Part shown: positions 46,090 to 56,951 of the stretch, one piece after another
How the letters are laid out: every line of letters begins with the position of its first letter
Position numbering within the stretch: position 1 is the first letter of the stretch
From: Syncephalis fuscata
Lineage: Eukaryota > Zoopagomycota > Zoopagomycetes > Zoopagales > Piptocephalidaceae
DNA: 64,000 bases
Assembly: GCA_025786725.1 (NCBI GenBank)
Contig: JAHLTZ010000022.1
Coordinates: 186,001-250,000 of the forward strand
Direction of reading: 5' to 3'
The notes under the pieces: generated by a model
The model's input: only the letters and a program-made list of their open reading frames with translations
Database searches by the model: none
What the model was told of the DNA's origin: nothing
Translations under genes and position numbers: made by a program

Positions 46090-46922
46090 AGTCGTAAAAA
46101 ATGAGCAAAATGCTGTTCTAACTGTATTTATTCAAAGAGGATTTCGTAAAAAGTTTTCAAAAAGGAAAAAGACACTTTTTGGATGATATACAGCCATATA
46201 TATTTCTTGCTGCAGTCACATGTATAAATGGACAAATACAAACTCAACAAGGCAAGCAAAAATCCTGATTAGGCAAACAAACTCCGTGCAGTAAATGTAA
46301 TTTTTGAAGACATACCGTTTATTATAGGCACTCATTGAAACAGAGCATGAAAATGAATAATTCAATCAGTCTAGTACCTAGTTAAATAGTACTAATAACA
46401 GTAATTAATAGTTACATTAATAAACTTGCTCAGCTACTGCAGTACATAGTGCTTTTGTTAAATAAAATAAATGCAACACTAGTATTGTCGCATGTAAATA
46501 ATCGTACTAAGCAAAGCGACCCACAATCTTCCTTTTGTTACAAATAATCATTGTGATCGATACATAACATTGTATCAATTACATATGATCTATCGATATT
46601 TAAAACTGCTTTTACAAATACTGGTTTTTTATAATATTTTGCCACAATATTAATAGAATTAATCCTAATGTATTTATCGGAATTAAAAGTACTTAATGTA
46701 TTGTTGCTGCTTAGTATACTTGTATGTAGCAGACTACACTTGATTTACTTGTTGCTATATATCCGAGACCAGCTTAGATTATCAGCAGGTTCATGTTGTA
46801 ACAATGGTGTGCGACTTTCGGAATAATTCTCCCGCCATTATTTTCCTTTGTCGTATTTGCTAGCTCACTATTTTCTATTTCATTTATTTCTATTGCGTCC
46901 GTTCTTCTACGCTCATTCAACA
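46090..46922. other. Divergent spacer, subtilisin and hydrolase
   Basis: 0.8 kb between a minus-strand and a plus-strand gene start. AT-rich, no reading frame of interest. Pyrimidine-rich DNA at 46830-46915 precedes the hydrolase ATG. Confidence 0.5.
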
Positions 46923-48167
46923 ATGTCGAATATTGAAGATATTATTAGTTCGTCTGTACATTTCTGCGGACTAGAACTAGACGTTTATGGTATATCAAAC
47001 ACACTTTCAGCACTAGGACTATTGCCCAAAACTGCAATTCAGTCAAATGGCAATACGACAAACATAAAGGCAATTGATGTTTTGATATTTATTCATGGAC
47101 GAGAACGTAAGTATTTTTATGCAATTATGCAATGTGTTAATTTATTATTTTGTGTTGTAGAAAGTAAAAAAGTTATCATAAAAGCATGTAAAGCTTTAGC
47201 GGCAGCAGGAAACATATCAGAATCCACAGGAAGCCTGCTTGTTCTTGCTTTTGATTTGCCCAATCATGGGGAACGCCTAACGAGCTCTTTCCGTAACTAT
47301 TCATGGGCACAGGGTAATATTGACCATGGTTTGGATATGTGGGGCTGCATGTAAGCTATTCAGTTATATTGATGGCAATTAGCTAATTGAATTAACTGCG
47401 CAATAGTTCTCTTGCACTTGGCGAAATCAAAACTATTATTAGTCTGTTTCCAACAGCATTGGCTAAGCCAGTACGTCGTTGGGCTGTGGGTGGAATCTCT
47501 CTTGGTGGTCATATTACTTCACTAGCACTAGCAGAAGGTAAGAAACTAATAACTATTACATATTGAAGACTGGTTAAAACATTTATTTGTAGATCCACGT
47601 ATTAATATGGGCATTATAGCCATCGGCTGCGGCAACCTGCACAAACGACTCGAAGGCTTAGCTCAGCATCATCAAGTGCCTGAGCAGAAAATGCACGATG
47701 TTCTAAATCAACTGGCCCAAAAAGACGCCACGATCAATATCGATCGAGTGATTCACGCCAAACACATAAATGGACCATTATCCAATCGCTGGATCATGGT
47801 ATTACACGGCACAGCTGACGATGTTGTGACCTACGAGTCAAATAAGCCATTTATTCATGCTCTACAGGATCGCATGCACGAATATCTGGACAGGGTACAT
47901 GAGGCTGAATTTAACAAAAACTCGGTGGATCCACTACGGGCCGTTTGTAATGCAGCTGTGGTCGACACCGAACCAGACGCTAGCCTTCAAGGTCATGGTC
48001 ATCTTCGCGTTAATATTTATCCTGAAGTTGGCCACACTATTCCGCCGGTAATGTTAAAAGCCATGGGTCGATGGGTTAGCGAATGGATGTGCACTCCCAT
48101 AGCATCATCATCATCATCATCTCAATTACCAGTGTCTGAGAATGACCAACGTACATTCAAATTATAA
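46923..48167 (+). CDS. Alpha/beta hydrolase, YitV/dienelactone hydrolase-like
   Basis: ATG 46923 (MSNIEDIISS) is preferred to the upstream in-frame stretch, which is pyrimidine-rich leader. Four exons encode DVLIFIHGRE (oxyanion region), LVLAFDLPNHGERL, the nucleophile elbow AVGGISLGGHITSLAL, MVLHGTADDVVTYE (acid) and NIYPEVGHTIPPVMLKAMGR (catalytic His). The DLPNHGER motif and the GISLGG elbow are typical of prolyl-oligopeptidase-like esterases close to bacterial YitV. No signal peptide is seen, so it is probably cytosolic. Substrate unknown. It ends in a Ser-rich tail coded by (ATC)n around 48103-48120. Confidence 0.85.
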
Positions 48168-48744
48168 TTACGCTGTATCTTTAATAAATATACACGTTTA
48201 TAAATATACAAGTGTTGAAGTTGGTAATAGTAAAATAAATAAACGGATAATAAAAGTTAATTGACCCAACAAGTCGGTATATCATTGAACAAATTATAAA
48301 CAAAATAATAAATGTATTAAAGAATAAACAAAAAGAATAAAAGTCATTTAATACCAAAAGTCATTATTAAAACTTGCATTCATGTGCGTGTATGTATATA
48401 TAGATTTTTATTACTGAATAAATACATGCTTGCATATGGTTTTCAGGCCTAATTAATGCATTGAATTTAAATACCATCAAGACTCTGTGAGGCCGCACCT
48501 ATGCCATATTTAATCTACTCCCTTTCTTTTTCTTTATTCCTAGCTAATATCACCACAGTAGTCTGCTTGTCTTTGCCCAGTTCGTAATTAGTGCTCATTA
48601 TACGGCCACTATTTCTTTTAGACCGTTTATTATGGAAACAGTTATTAGTATAGTGCTAGCTTGTGTTATTCAGTAGTTATTTGTGCGTCGACTTGTTGTC
48701 TGGATTGTTTCTAAAGTGCTACAGTACTACCACCCAATTGTAAC
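48168..48744. other. Intergenic, no gene seen
   Basis: The spacer holds the hydrolase 3' region, with several AATAAA-like words at 48180-48350, and the 5' region of the first trypsin-like gene. No reading frame of interest. Confidence 0.5.
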
Positions 48745-50094
48745 ATGAATAGCCAACAAAGTCGGCGTTTGTGGCTTCTCTACCTTTGTAGAGTATTGCT
48801 TTGTCTACTTGCTACACTGCCTAAAGCCATGTCCAAAAAGGCATATTGATGCCAGATAATATGCCGGCATTAGTGGGAGGGACTTTGGCAAAGACGGGAG
48901 CTTTCCCGTTTGCTGTGAAACTGCGTAAAAATGGCAAAGTAATATGTGGTGGATCGATTATTTCGCAAGAATGGATCTTAACAGCTGCACATTGTAAGTA
49001 AATGGGCAATCAGTTATAATGCCAATAAATTAATAATGTATTTAGGCTTTATTGAAACAAAAAACGACAATGACAATAATCCAAAGTTTGTACGCTCTTT
49101 ACTGCCAGAAGAGCTGACAGTAACCATTGGATGGGCTATGGACGATCCGAGAGTTTATCCGGTTGATAGGATTGTAGCATCGCCTCAGTTTGGCATAGAT
49201 AAATCAGGCACTCAGGTAATTCATTGCTGTAACAACATGTATTTAGCTAATAATTAGGAATGGATAGAATGATATCGGTTTAGTGCATTTGGCCATTTCA
49301 ATTCCTATTAACTCAGACACCGAACCCACGGATGCTTCGTTTGAAAATGCCATATTCCAACCGATTCGACTATGGCCACCTGGTATACCTATTCCTACCG
49401 GGCCATACATGGCTGTAGGCTGGGGACGTTTGGAGCACAATGATCGAACTGAAGGTCTACGTTCCGTCCCGTTGTGGCCATCCGACACTGCCCAGTGTAC
49501 TCGGGCTATTCCTAATGCTCAAAGCCGTCTAAATGAATTACTATGTGCAGGCCAAGGCGATGGTCGTGACACGTGTCTTGGTGACTCGGGCGGACCATTA
49601 TTAGTGCGTGCTAATGCACCACGACTCATGTCATGAGCGCTACTCCAGTGCCACCGGCTGAAGACATGATGCCTAGAAACAGCAGCAGCCAACTGCCATT
49701 TAAACCACCCTCGCTGTACAAGAGTACGGCTCGTTGGACACTTGTAGGCATTACTAGCTACGGTGCCAACACGTTGGGTGGAGTTCCAGGCTGTGGCGTG
49801 GCTGGTATGGTTGGCGTATATACACGCTTAGAAGGTTATATAAAGTTTATTTTAGATATTACGGGCATTCCGTCGGATGCTCTACTTGCAGATATAACAG
49901 AAAACAGCCAGTCCATCGACAACGTTCCAGTGGATGTGGATATGAATGGAGAAAAATATAACAGCAAGACACAGATTAGATCATTTCAAGCGAATAACTC
50001 GTCGCAAATACAACAAATTAATAGTGTGATGGACTGGTTATGGTTGAAATTAACTGCCAGCTATATCATTATCATTTTATACTTTTATTACTAA
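48745..50094 (+). CDS. Trypsin-like serine protease 1 (S1) with C-terminal hydrophobic tail
   Basis: ATG 48745 opens a signal peptide (RRLWLLYLCRVLLCLLATLP). The chymotrypsin-fold domain has activation site ALVGGTLAKTGAFPFAVKL, CGGSIISQEWILTAAHC (His57), NDIGLVHLAISIPI (Asp102), AVGWGRLE and CLGDSGGPLLV (Ser195), then TLVGITSYGANTLGGVPGCG and GVYTRLEGYIKFI. Introns lie at about 48994-49046 and 49216-49270. The end is a 20-residue hydrophobic tail, LWLKLTASYIIIILYFYY, suggesting GPI attachment or a membrane anchor. Two single-base losses are needed: one in an A run at 48835-48839, between signal peptide and catalytic domain, and one near 49627-49636 just after the Ser195 block. The S1 residue about six before Ser195 is Asp in DTCLGDSGGP, as in trypsin, so cleavage after Lys/Arg is likely. 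Confidence 0.88.
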
Positions 50095-50240
50095 CACTTT
50101 AATGGATATTCTTGTAAGCTTTAGACTCAATAATAAACAATATTATTTGAAGTTATTTGTTTATTGTTGTAAAATATCTTTGTTGATTAGCACATTTTCA
50201 AAAGTGTAAATCATACCATGTGCCTGCACATAGTATTTTA

Positions 50241-51417
50241 CTAGCTATATTCAAATAAAAACACTACCAACAACCAACACGAGATCAATAGAGACGTGCT
50301 ATAATGAGATTGTCGATAGACCGATGCTGCTGCTGTGCTTATAGCGATATTTTGTGACGAGGCCATTTGGCTTTGAGATAATAGACTGCTGCCATTAACA
50401 AGCTCATCTTCAGTCAGTCCAGTTGCGCTAGTGATAAATGCCATACGATCTGCAACACGAATAAAAAACTGTTGTACGCTATCAGTGGCACATTTGGCAT
50501 TAACCAAGTCGGTGCTACTGGCACCAAACGATAAAACACCAAGAACACGTAACTCGTTTGGATCGGTTACAATAAGATCGGCTACATCCAGGTTAATATT
50601 ATTCAAATCAGCGTGGAGATTATCGCGCTATTATTGGCTGAATTTTTTGCAAGAGGACGCCACATAAGTGGACCACCACTGTCACCTGCGCATACGCCTG
50701 TATTGCGCTGATGACCAATGGCACAAATAAACGGACCACGGAAAGGAGTAACGTATTCGGGCGAGGCAAGATGACAAGTATTTTCTTGGCCATAAACCAT
50801 ATTTACCCAGCGCAGCTCTGTCGACGATTGGTAGGATGCGTTTCGGCCCCATCCAAAAGACAATAGCTGAGTCGGCTGTTGGCTCGTCTCGTTCGATGCG
50901 GCTGATGTTAAGCGAGCGGGCCTTATGGCTACTGATAGTAAAATAGGCTGTGCCAGCGTCAAAATTGCAAGATCGTTTTCACTTGTGGTTGTGTTGTAGG
51001 TGTCAATTTGTATTTTTGATATGTTTCTTGCACTTTGAGTGTCGTTGCTTAGCCGACCGAGCACCACGCTAAAATAATTGATGGAAGCAATTGTAATTGA
51101 TTGGCTTCAGCCTCGGTGGCATTGGGCTTTGGTGAACGAAGTACGCAATGGGCAGCGGTCAAAATATGTCGATTGGAAATTAGTGTGCCACCACATGCAG
51201 TACGACTGCGTAGAAGAATGTGAGCAGCATAAGGAAACTCGCCTTGGGCAGCTTTTGCTCCGTTGACGACCTTTAACAGCATATGAGGCCGTACGCTATT
51301 TTGGCTCTCCGTCTCGGCGGCGTAGACGGTAGTAAACGGCGCTATCCATTCGAGATAATTAGCCAAAGTAATTAATAGTATAGATATATGTAAATAATCT
51401 ACGATAGACTGTCTCAT
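50241..51417 (-). CDS. Trypsin-like serine protease 2 (S1) with C-terminal hydrophobic tail
   Basis: Encoded tail-to-tail with protease 1, with 146 bp between stops. ATG 51417 begins MRQSIVDYLHISILLITLAN, a signal or anchor segment. The S1 domain has VVNGAKAAQGEFPYAAHILL, CGGTLISNRHILTAAHC (His57), ENDLAILTLAQPI (Asp102), FGWGRNA and VCAGDSGGPLMW (Ser195). The residue six before Ser195 is Gly or nearby Thr, not Asp, so specificity may be chymotrypsin- or elastase-like. The C-terminus ends with LLISCWLLVVFLFEYS after a Ser/Ala-rich stretch, which looks like a GPI signal. Two single-base losses are inferred, near 51060-51110 (between His57 and Asp102 blocks) and near 50625-50630 (after Ser195). 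No intron is needed. Confidence 0.87.
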
Positions 51418-53535
51418 GGCTAGTAAATCGGCAAAGGCAACGTTGTTAATGCAGCTGTCACGAGTGTAGCTGCAGGGATGTGTAATGTCAATTTAGACAC
51501 CTATTATTAAAATGTAACTATTAAAATTATAAATTGCAGACTACAGCAGCAACAAGATTATATATTTAATTGCACCAAAATAATAACAAAGTATGCGTTT
51601 GCATACAATTAGCTGCACAAACAATATAAAACAGATGCCAGTAGAGTGCTGGAAACAAGGAAACAAGAGAGAAGGACAAGATAAGCCGTGTTTAGCACTG
51701 CTTGGCAAATACAGAAATAAAAGGGTCGCTGACTGGTAAGTTAGGATGTTCGTCGCATGGGTTACTCTAAGCTATAATTGTCGCCGGAGATATAACCTAA
51801 TGTGGATCGTGTATTTGACTTTGTGCTTTTTTGTTCTATTGGCCCATTGATGCTAAATACATAAACGTAAACTAGAACTTCAAAAGCCTTTTTTCTTACT
51901 TTGTGTCCCATGTTTTTGTTGGTATAAATAGAATGTTTTAATTGTATGCCATGATTTCTATAGTAATGCACATTATCACAATGTTTTTATCTACTTGGCC
52001 AAAGTCAACATAACGATGCAACAACACCGATGTCTAGTGAAAACAACACAATGACAATATAGCTAATACACATATTTATACTTTTTATTTATCTACAACA
52101 ATAATATCTCTATATATTTATTTATAGCATTGATAGATTAATGGTAATATCACTTATAATTTACTAAAGGCTATTCGCCATAATGCCATTATATTTGATC
52201 GTAACTGTTTCTACAAAAGCACTATTCCATATAACAGTTTGTTGTATTTTATTTAATAATTGCTAGTATATTCAATCTTCCTTTATCTAGTATGCTTATC
52301 TTTTTTGACTTTCTCGTCCATCCGTCTTTCATCGTATATCCAGCATGCAATATTTTATTAATAAAAGCTGTTCATTTAGTGCTATTTGTGTTTGCTATGG
52401 AATTCAGTTAATTTAATTTATCACGCTCATTCATTGTATACACTATGATTCATTATTATTGTTTTACATTCTATTATATAGTATTTATATGTTTTACTAA
52501 TTATAGTTTATTACTAAAAATCATTTGTTCATTACCGGCTATATTCTTCTACACTTTGGCTTGCTCACTTATACGTACAATACTTATAGTAGTTTTATCA
52601 CCAATATTCCCGCAATTTCTTAGGCTATTAAACACCCATATACTAAAACTAGCTAGGTAGTATATATGGAGTTTAAAAGTATACATATTGGATAGCTACT
52701 TTTAATGTGAAGAAAGTGAAAGTGAAAAGTGTGACGTAGATTATCAGTCGTAAATTTGACTGATTGAATCTATAGTGAGTCAATGTGATGAAATAGAACA
52801 ATTGATAAGTATAACATAATAAAGCCAATCTATCCAAGGTGTAGCATCACAAAGCATATCATTAATAATGTAATAGAGCAATATTAATATGCTTTAAAAA
52901 TAAAGTATAGTTTATTAAACTTAATAAATATAGTATGCACGCAAGACAATAAAATAAACATGTATAAAGTATATTCATTACCATACGCAGCAATGATGTA
53001 TAGCTATATAGATATGCCATTAATGAACAAATGCAACTTTATATACAGCCATCAAACTTAATATAACACGTTATCTAGGAAGTCATAGTATTTTTACTAA
53101 TAAATGAGCAATTGTATTATTTAATCGACTAATGACGATAAAAGCTAATTACATTCAAAAGTAGACAAATTACTCACCCCTATGCGATTGATTATGACTC
53201 GTTCGCATCTCTTTTCCGATATTGACTATTCTATCTCTCGAGTTCACACAATTCCTTCTAGACTTCAATTGCAATAGCTGTAGCGTCTAGAAGAGTGTGG
53301 CCATTTCAAACTACGTAGCATTCTCAGTTTCTACCACTACTACTTTTATTACTATTACTATTGCCACACCATCAGTTTTGGCCTCCATTTAAGCATTATA
53401 TACGTGCTTGTAGCGCTACAGTTGTTGTTAATGCTAAAGCTTTATTGAGCATTGAGTGGCGAACATAACTCCTTGTGGAGCTCTACTTATAAGTTATTGT
53501 ATTTCTGGTAATTATCATTTATTATATTGGAATTC
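51418..53535. other. Long AT-rich gene-poor stretch
   Basis: 2.1 kb between the start of protease 2 and the start of the mitochondrial carrier. Short frames (51762-51971 minus, 52445-52660 plus) are AT-rich and match nothing. The last 300 bp are GC-richer with CT-rich tracts and are a likely carrier promoter. Confidence 0.5.
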
Positions 53536-54982
53536 ATGGCTACTACCGCAACGCAGACTACCTTTGATGTATCGCAAACAGAGCTGTTAACGAGTGAACC
53601 GCCTTTTATCGCCCCTTCTACCAACAAGGCCACTACTACAATGAAAGCCCATGGAGCATCCACGCAATCCATATCAATGACTTCAAAAGAGAGCTGGCTA
53701 CAAAAACAAATCAAGTAAGTCATTAACATGGCGAAGTAACTACAATAAAGTTTACAACATCAACCATAGAACAAATGAACGGCTAAGACACTCAATAGCT
53801 GGTGCCGGCGCTGGCTGTTCAGCAGCTATTATTACATGTCCACTGGACGTAGTGAAAACACGGCTGCAGAATCAGGGGCCAGTAGGACCCGGTATGCGTC
53901 CTTATCGCGGTACCTTTGGTATGTAGATTGAATTGCTATACGATAGCAATAGCAATAATAACAACAACAACAATAACAATAACTTATTCCGTATACACTA
54001 GGGACATTGTATCGAATTTGGATGGAGGAGAGTGTACGAGGCTTGTATCGAGGGCTAGGTCCAACAATACTTGGCTATCTACCTACATGGGCCATTTATT
54101 TCTCCATGTACGATCAAGCAAAAGTTTATTTAGCCGAGAAAACCGGTAATTGCGCTGCTATCGATAGAGATGGTTAGAATTGGACATTAATAAATATTAA
54201 TTAGGACGTGGGAATATGCATTGGTCAGTACATATTGGTGCTGCCATTACAGCCGGTATTTCGTGTAATTTTGCCACCAATCCATTATGGGTCATTAAGA
54301 CACGTATGATGGTAAGCCAATTATAATGAACGGATTTAGAGATTGATACTAGTCATTTAGACACAAAGTGCCTATACCGACTATCGATACAATAGCACGC
54401 CACATGCATTCCATACTATATGGCGTCAAGAGGGCATTCGTGGCTTCTATAAGGGATTAGGCACTTCGTTATTTGGCATATCTCATGTAGCGGTACAATT
54501 TCCATTATACGAACGACTAAAACTATGGCTGCGTAAGTTATATTATTTTAGATGGTCCCATCAATCTTGGCTGCTATATCAATATAACGAACTAACGTAT
54601 ACATTATAGATACCATGATACAATTAAACATCGATCCATTCATATATTGCTTGCATCGGGTCTATCAAAAATGGCCGCCAGTGTTATTACCTATCCACAC
54701 GAGGTAAGTATTTATTTATTTAAAGCAATTTAAATTCTATTAGAATAAAGGATAACTAGTGCTAATTAGGTGGTACGTACACGGCTTCAAAATCAGTCAC
54801 GTCCACCATTCAAGTACAAAGGTATATTTAACGCTATTCGAACTATCTACATCGAAGAAGGCTGGACAGCATTCTATAAAGGCATGCCTACCAATTTACT
54901 GCGCACGGTGCCCACAAGTGCCATTACTTTTCTAACCTACGAGCTATTAATACGTCGACTTAATACATTCTCGGAAGAATAG
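53536..54982 (+). CDS. ndt1: Mitochondrial carrier (SLC25), NAD+/pyridine nucleotide type
   Basis: Five or six exons from ATG 53536 encode a Thr/Ser-rich N-terminus of about 60 residues, then three tandem carrier repeats with the signature PxD/ExxK/R motifs: CPLDVVKTRLQNQG, NPLWVIKTRMMTQ and YPHEVVRTRLQNQS. Helix-even signatures GLYRGLGPTILGYLPTWAIY, GFYKGLGTSLFGISHVAVQF and AFYKGMPTNLLRTVPTSAIT follow each. The combination PLDVVKTRLQ / NPLWVIKTR / YPHEVxRTRLQ is that of the yeast Yia6/Yea6 (Ndt1/Ndt2) NAD+ carriers and the closely related folate/FAD carriers, including the aromatic TNPLW contact in repeat 2. NAD+ transport is the best guess; FAD or folate cannot be excluded without phylogeny. 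No frameshift. Confidence 0.88.
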
Positions 54983-55270
54983 GTATTGCAGGTGTATATT
55001 GAATATTACTGTGCACTAGAACATTTTGTGAATTAAATTATCATTTAAGCTTTATGTTTTTATTTCAATTAAAATCACCCAGTTATTTTACTTTCTATTC
55101 ATTATTATCCATTTCTTTATTAAAGTGTTGTACAATAACAAAAAAAGTTAATATAAATAAAGAAAATATAAGATAATAAGGTTAAAAAGAATAAAATTTT
55201 ATTCATGTTATTATAATAAAAAACCTTTTTCATTTAACTTTGTTTTAGTCTAGTCGCTTTCCTTTTAACC

Positions 55271-55961
55271 ATGTCAACCGAGATTCAACAAAAGCTAGCT
55301 CGTTACGAGACATTTGTTAATGAACGACTAAAACCAGATCTCGAACAGACACTAGTACTAAGGGACCAGGTATTTACAAAGATATCAGAATAGTAAGTAG
55401 TAACAAAATAATGTATACATTAAAGCTTATACCAATGACCAACCAGTGAAAAGCTCCAACTACATTTAGGAACTATAAAGGAACAAGAGCTAGATTCATT
55501 GACGACCATGGTAGATCTCGGCTGTAGCTTCTACGCCCAAGCCAAAGTGTAAATAACTATACCATACTATATCCGTCATAATAAATAACACCATCCATTA
55601 TAGGCCTGATACTACGTATATCTATGTCAGTATAGGTTATGGCTTCCATTTACAATTAACGATCGACGAAGCAGTCGTGTTTATAGAACGAAAGATTAAA
55701 CATCTTCGCAAGTAAGTAGCTACAATCAACTTTTCAATAAAACAACTATCATTTACTCAATATTAATCAACACTCTATCTAATCATCTATTAGAATGGGT
55801 GATACGTATACAAATGAAGCCGCTAAAATACGCGCTCATATCAAAACTGTAGGTAGCTCATTATCCACTTAATATCTAATAATAGCCATAATATCTACTA
55901 GATGTTACATGCCATGGCAGAAATCCTTCAATTAAATGATAACAGCGCCCCATCTCATTAG
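55271..55961 (+). CDS. uxt: UXT-like prefoldin alpha-class protein
   Basis: Small exons from ATG 55271 (MSTEIQQKLARYETFVNERL) encode an alpha-type prefoldin of about 145 residues: a first coiled coil (LEQTLVLRDQVFTKISEYEK), the beta-hairpin segment MVDLGCSFYAQAKVPDTTYI, SIGYGFHLQLTIDEAVVFIE, and a second coiled coil ending at AEILQLND. The VDLGCxFxxxxxVPDTxxIYVxxGYGFxLxLTxxEA pattern is that of UXT, a subunit of the R2TP/prefoldin-like complex that assembles RNA polymerases and PIKK kinases such as TOR. Five exons; the third ends at GTAAGT and the last begins ATGTTACATG. Stop TAG 55959-55961. Confidence 0.88.
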
Positions 55962-56542
55962 TCATTTCTATTGTATTATAATAAATAGCAGTCATCGCGT
56001 CATTTATCTAAAACATGAGCCTAGATATTTATAAATATTTAATAGTTCATAGAATAACACCTAGCCATAAAATCCTATTTCGTACTACTTATCATTTGTA
56101 AATAACTGAAAGGGCCTATAACAACAACGATATTGGAACGATGAAGTGAAAGCAAAGATGCCAAGAAATTAAACCACACACCACACGTATCTCTTTGTTA
56201 ATAACGAATAGAGTAATGCCAATTGTTCATAGGTGGACAGCTACTAGGCCCATAACAGACACCATACCAATCAATGATGATCTTAAGTCATTGTAGGTGT
56301 GCCATGCTGAATCCTTGCCATTCCATGTGTATTCCTTATATATAAATACACTTATAACCACGAGTTATCTATTAATAGTAATAGGTCTAATTGTTGCACG
56401 GATATTCAACTGACTACTACTGATAAAGAGCACTATTACAAAAAGTATAGAAATAAGCAAGTAACGAACCATAACCGGTCTCCTTTTTCTTTTTTACTTC
56501 GTGCTACTACTGATGGATAGCCATATTATACATATACTAACC

Positions 56543-56565
56543 GGTTAGTTAGTTAGTTAGTTAGT
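56543..56565. repeat. (GTTA)n tetranucleotide repeat
   Basis: Five to six GTTA units upstream of the F-box gene. Confidence 0.9.
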
Positions 56566-56624
56566 CTATGAATAATAGCCCGTTGAATACTCGCCTATTT
56601 ACTCACTTACTCATTCGCTCACTT

Positions 56625-56626
<2 letters not shown>

Positions 56627-56658
<32 letters not shown>

Positions 56659-56666
56659 GCACACAT
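56627..56666. repeat. (CA)n dinucleotide repeat
   Basis: About fifteen CA units broken by one CGCG, upstream of the F-box gene. Confidence 0.9.
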
Positions 56667-56951
56667 ATGTTGCAGACTGATAATTATACACTTTAATGAT
56701 ATCTACAACATTACTTATTGTTCTATCATTGTGTATTACTTGTTATCTGCAACTATTCATTTCTCTTTATTCTAACTGCATAACTGTCTACATTTTAACT
56801 TGTAGGCTTTCTCATTCCTATTTCTTGGTTGTAATAAGTATTTTTGACTGAGTTATTCTATTATTTCTAGTTTATTACAAATACTATCGTGATATTGACG
56901 GTAGAGGCGTATAGGTTATTACGAGAATAGTAACAATAGCAACAACTGGTC

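Larger units (their letters stand above)
55962..56951. other. Intergenic with simple repeats
   Basis: 1 kb upstream of the large F-box gene. It holds a (GTTA)n run at 56543-56565 and a (CA)n run at 56627-56666 and is otherwise AT-rich. No gene seen. Confidence 0.6.

Noticed and set aside
51762-52660. Short frames in the spacer before the mitochondrial carrier
   Set aside because: AT-derived composition and no similarity to known proteins.
53916-54149. Out-of-frame reading through carrier exon 3 and an adjacent ACAACA-type repeat
   Set aside because: It is a shadow of the carrier gene.
56627-56666. (CA)n run as a possible Z-DNA regulatory element
   Set aside because: Ordinary microsatellite; position alone gives no evidence of function.
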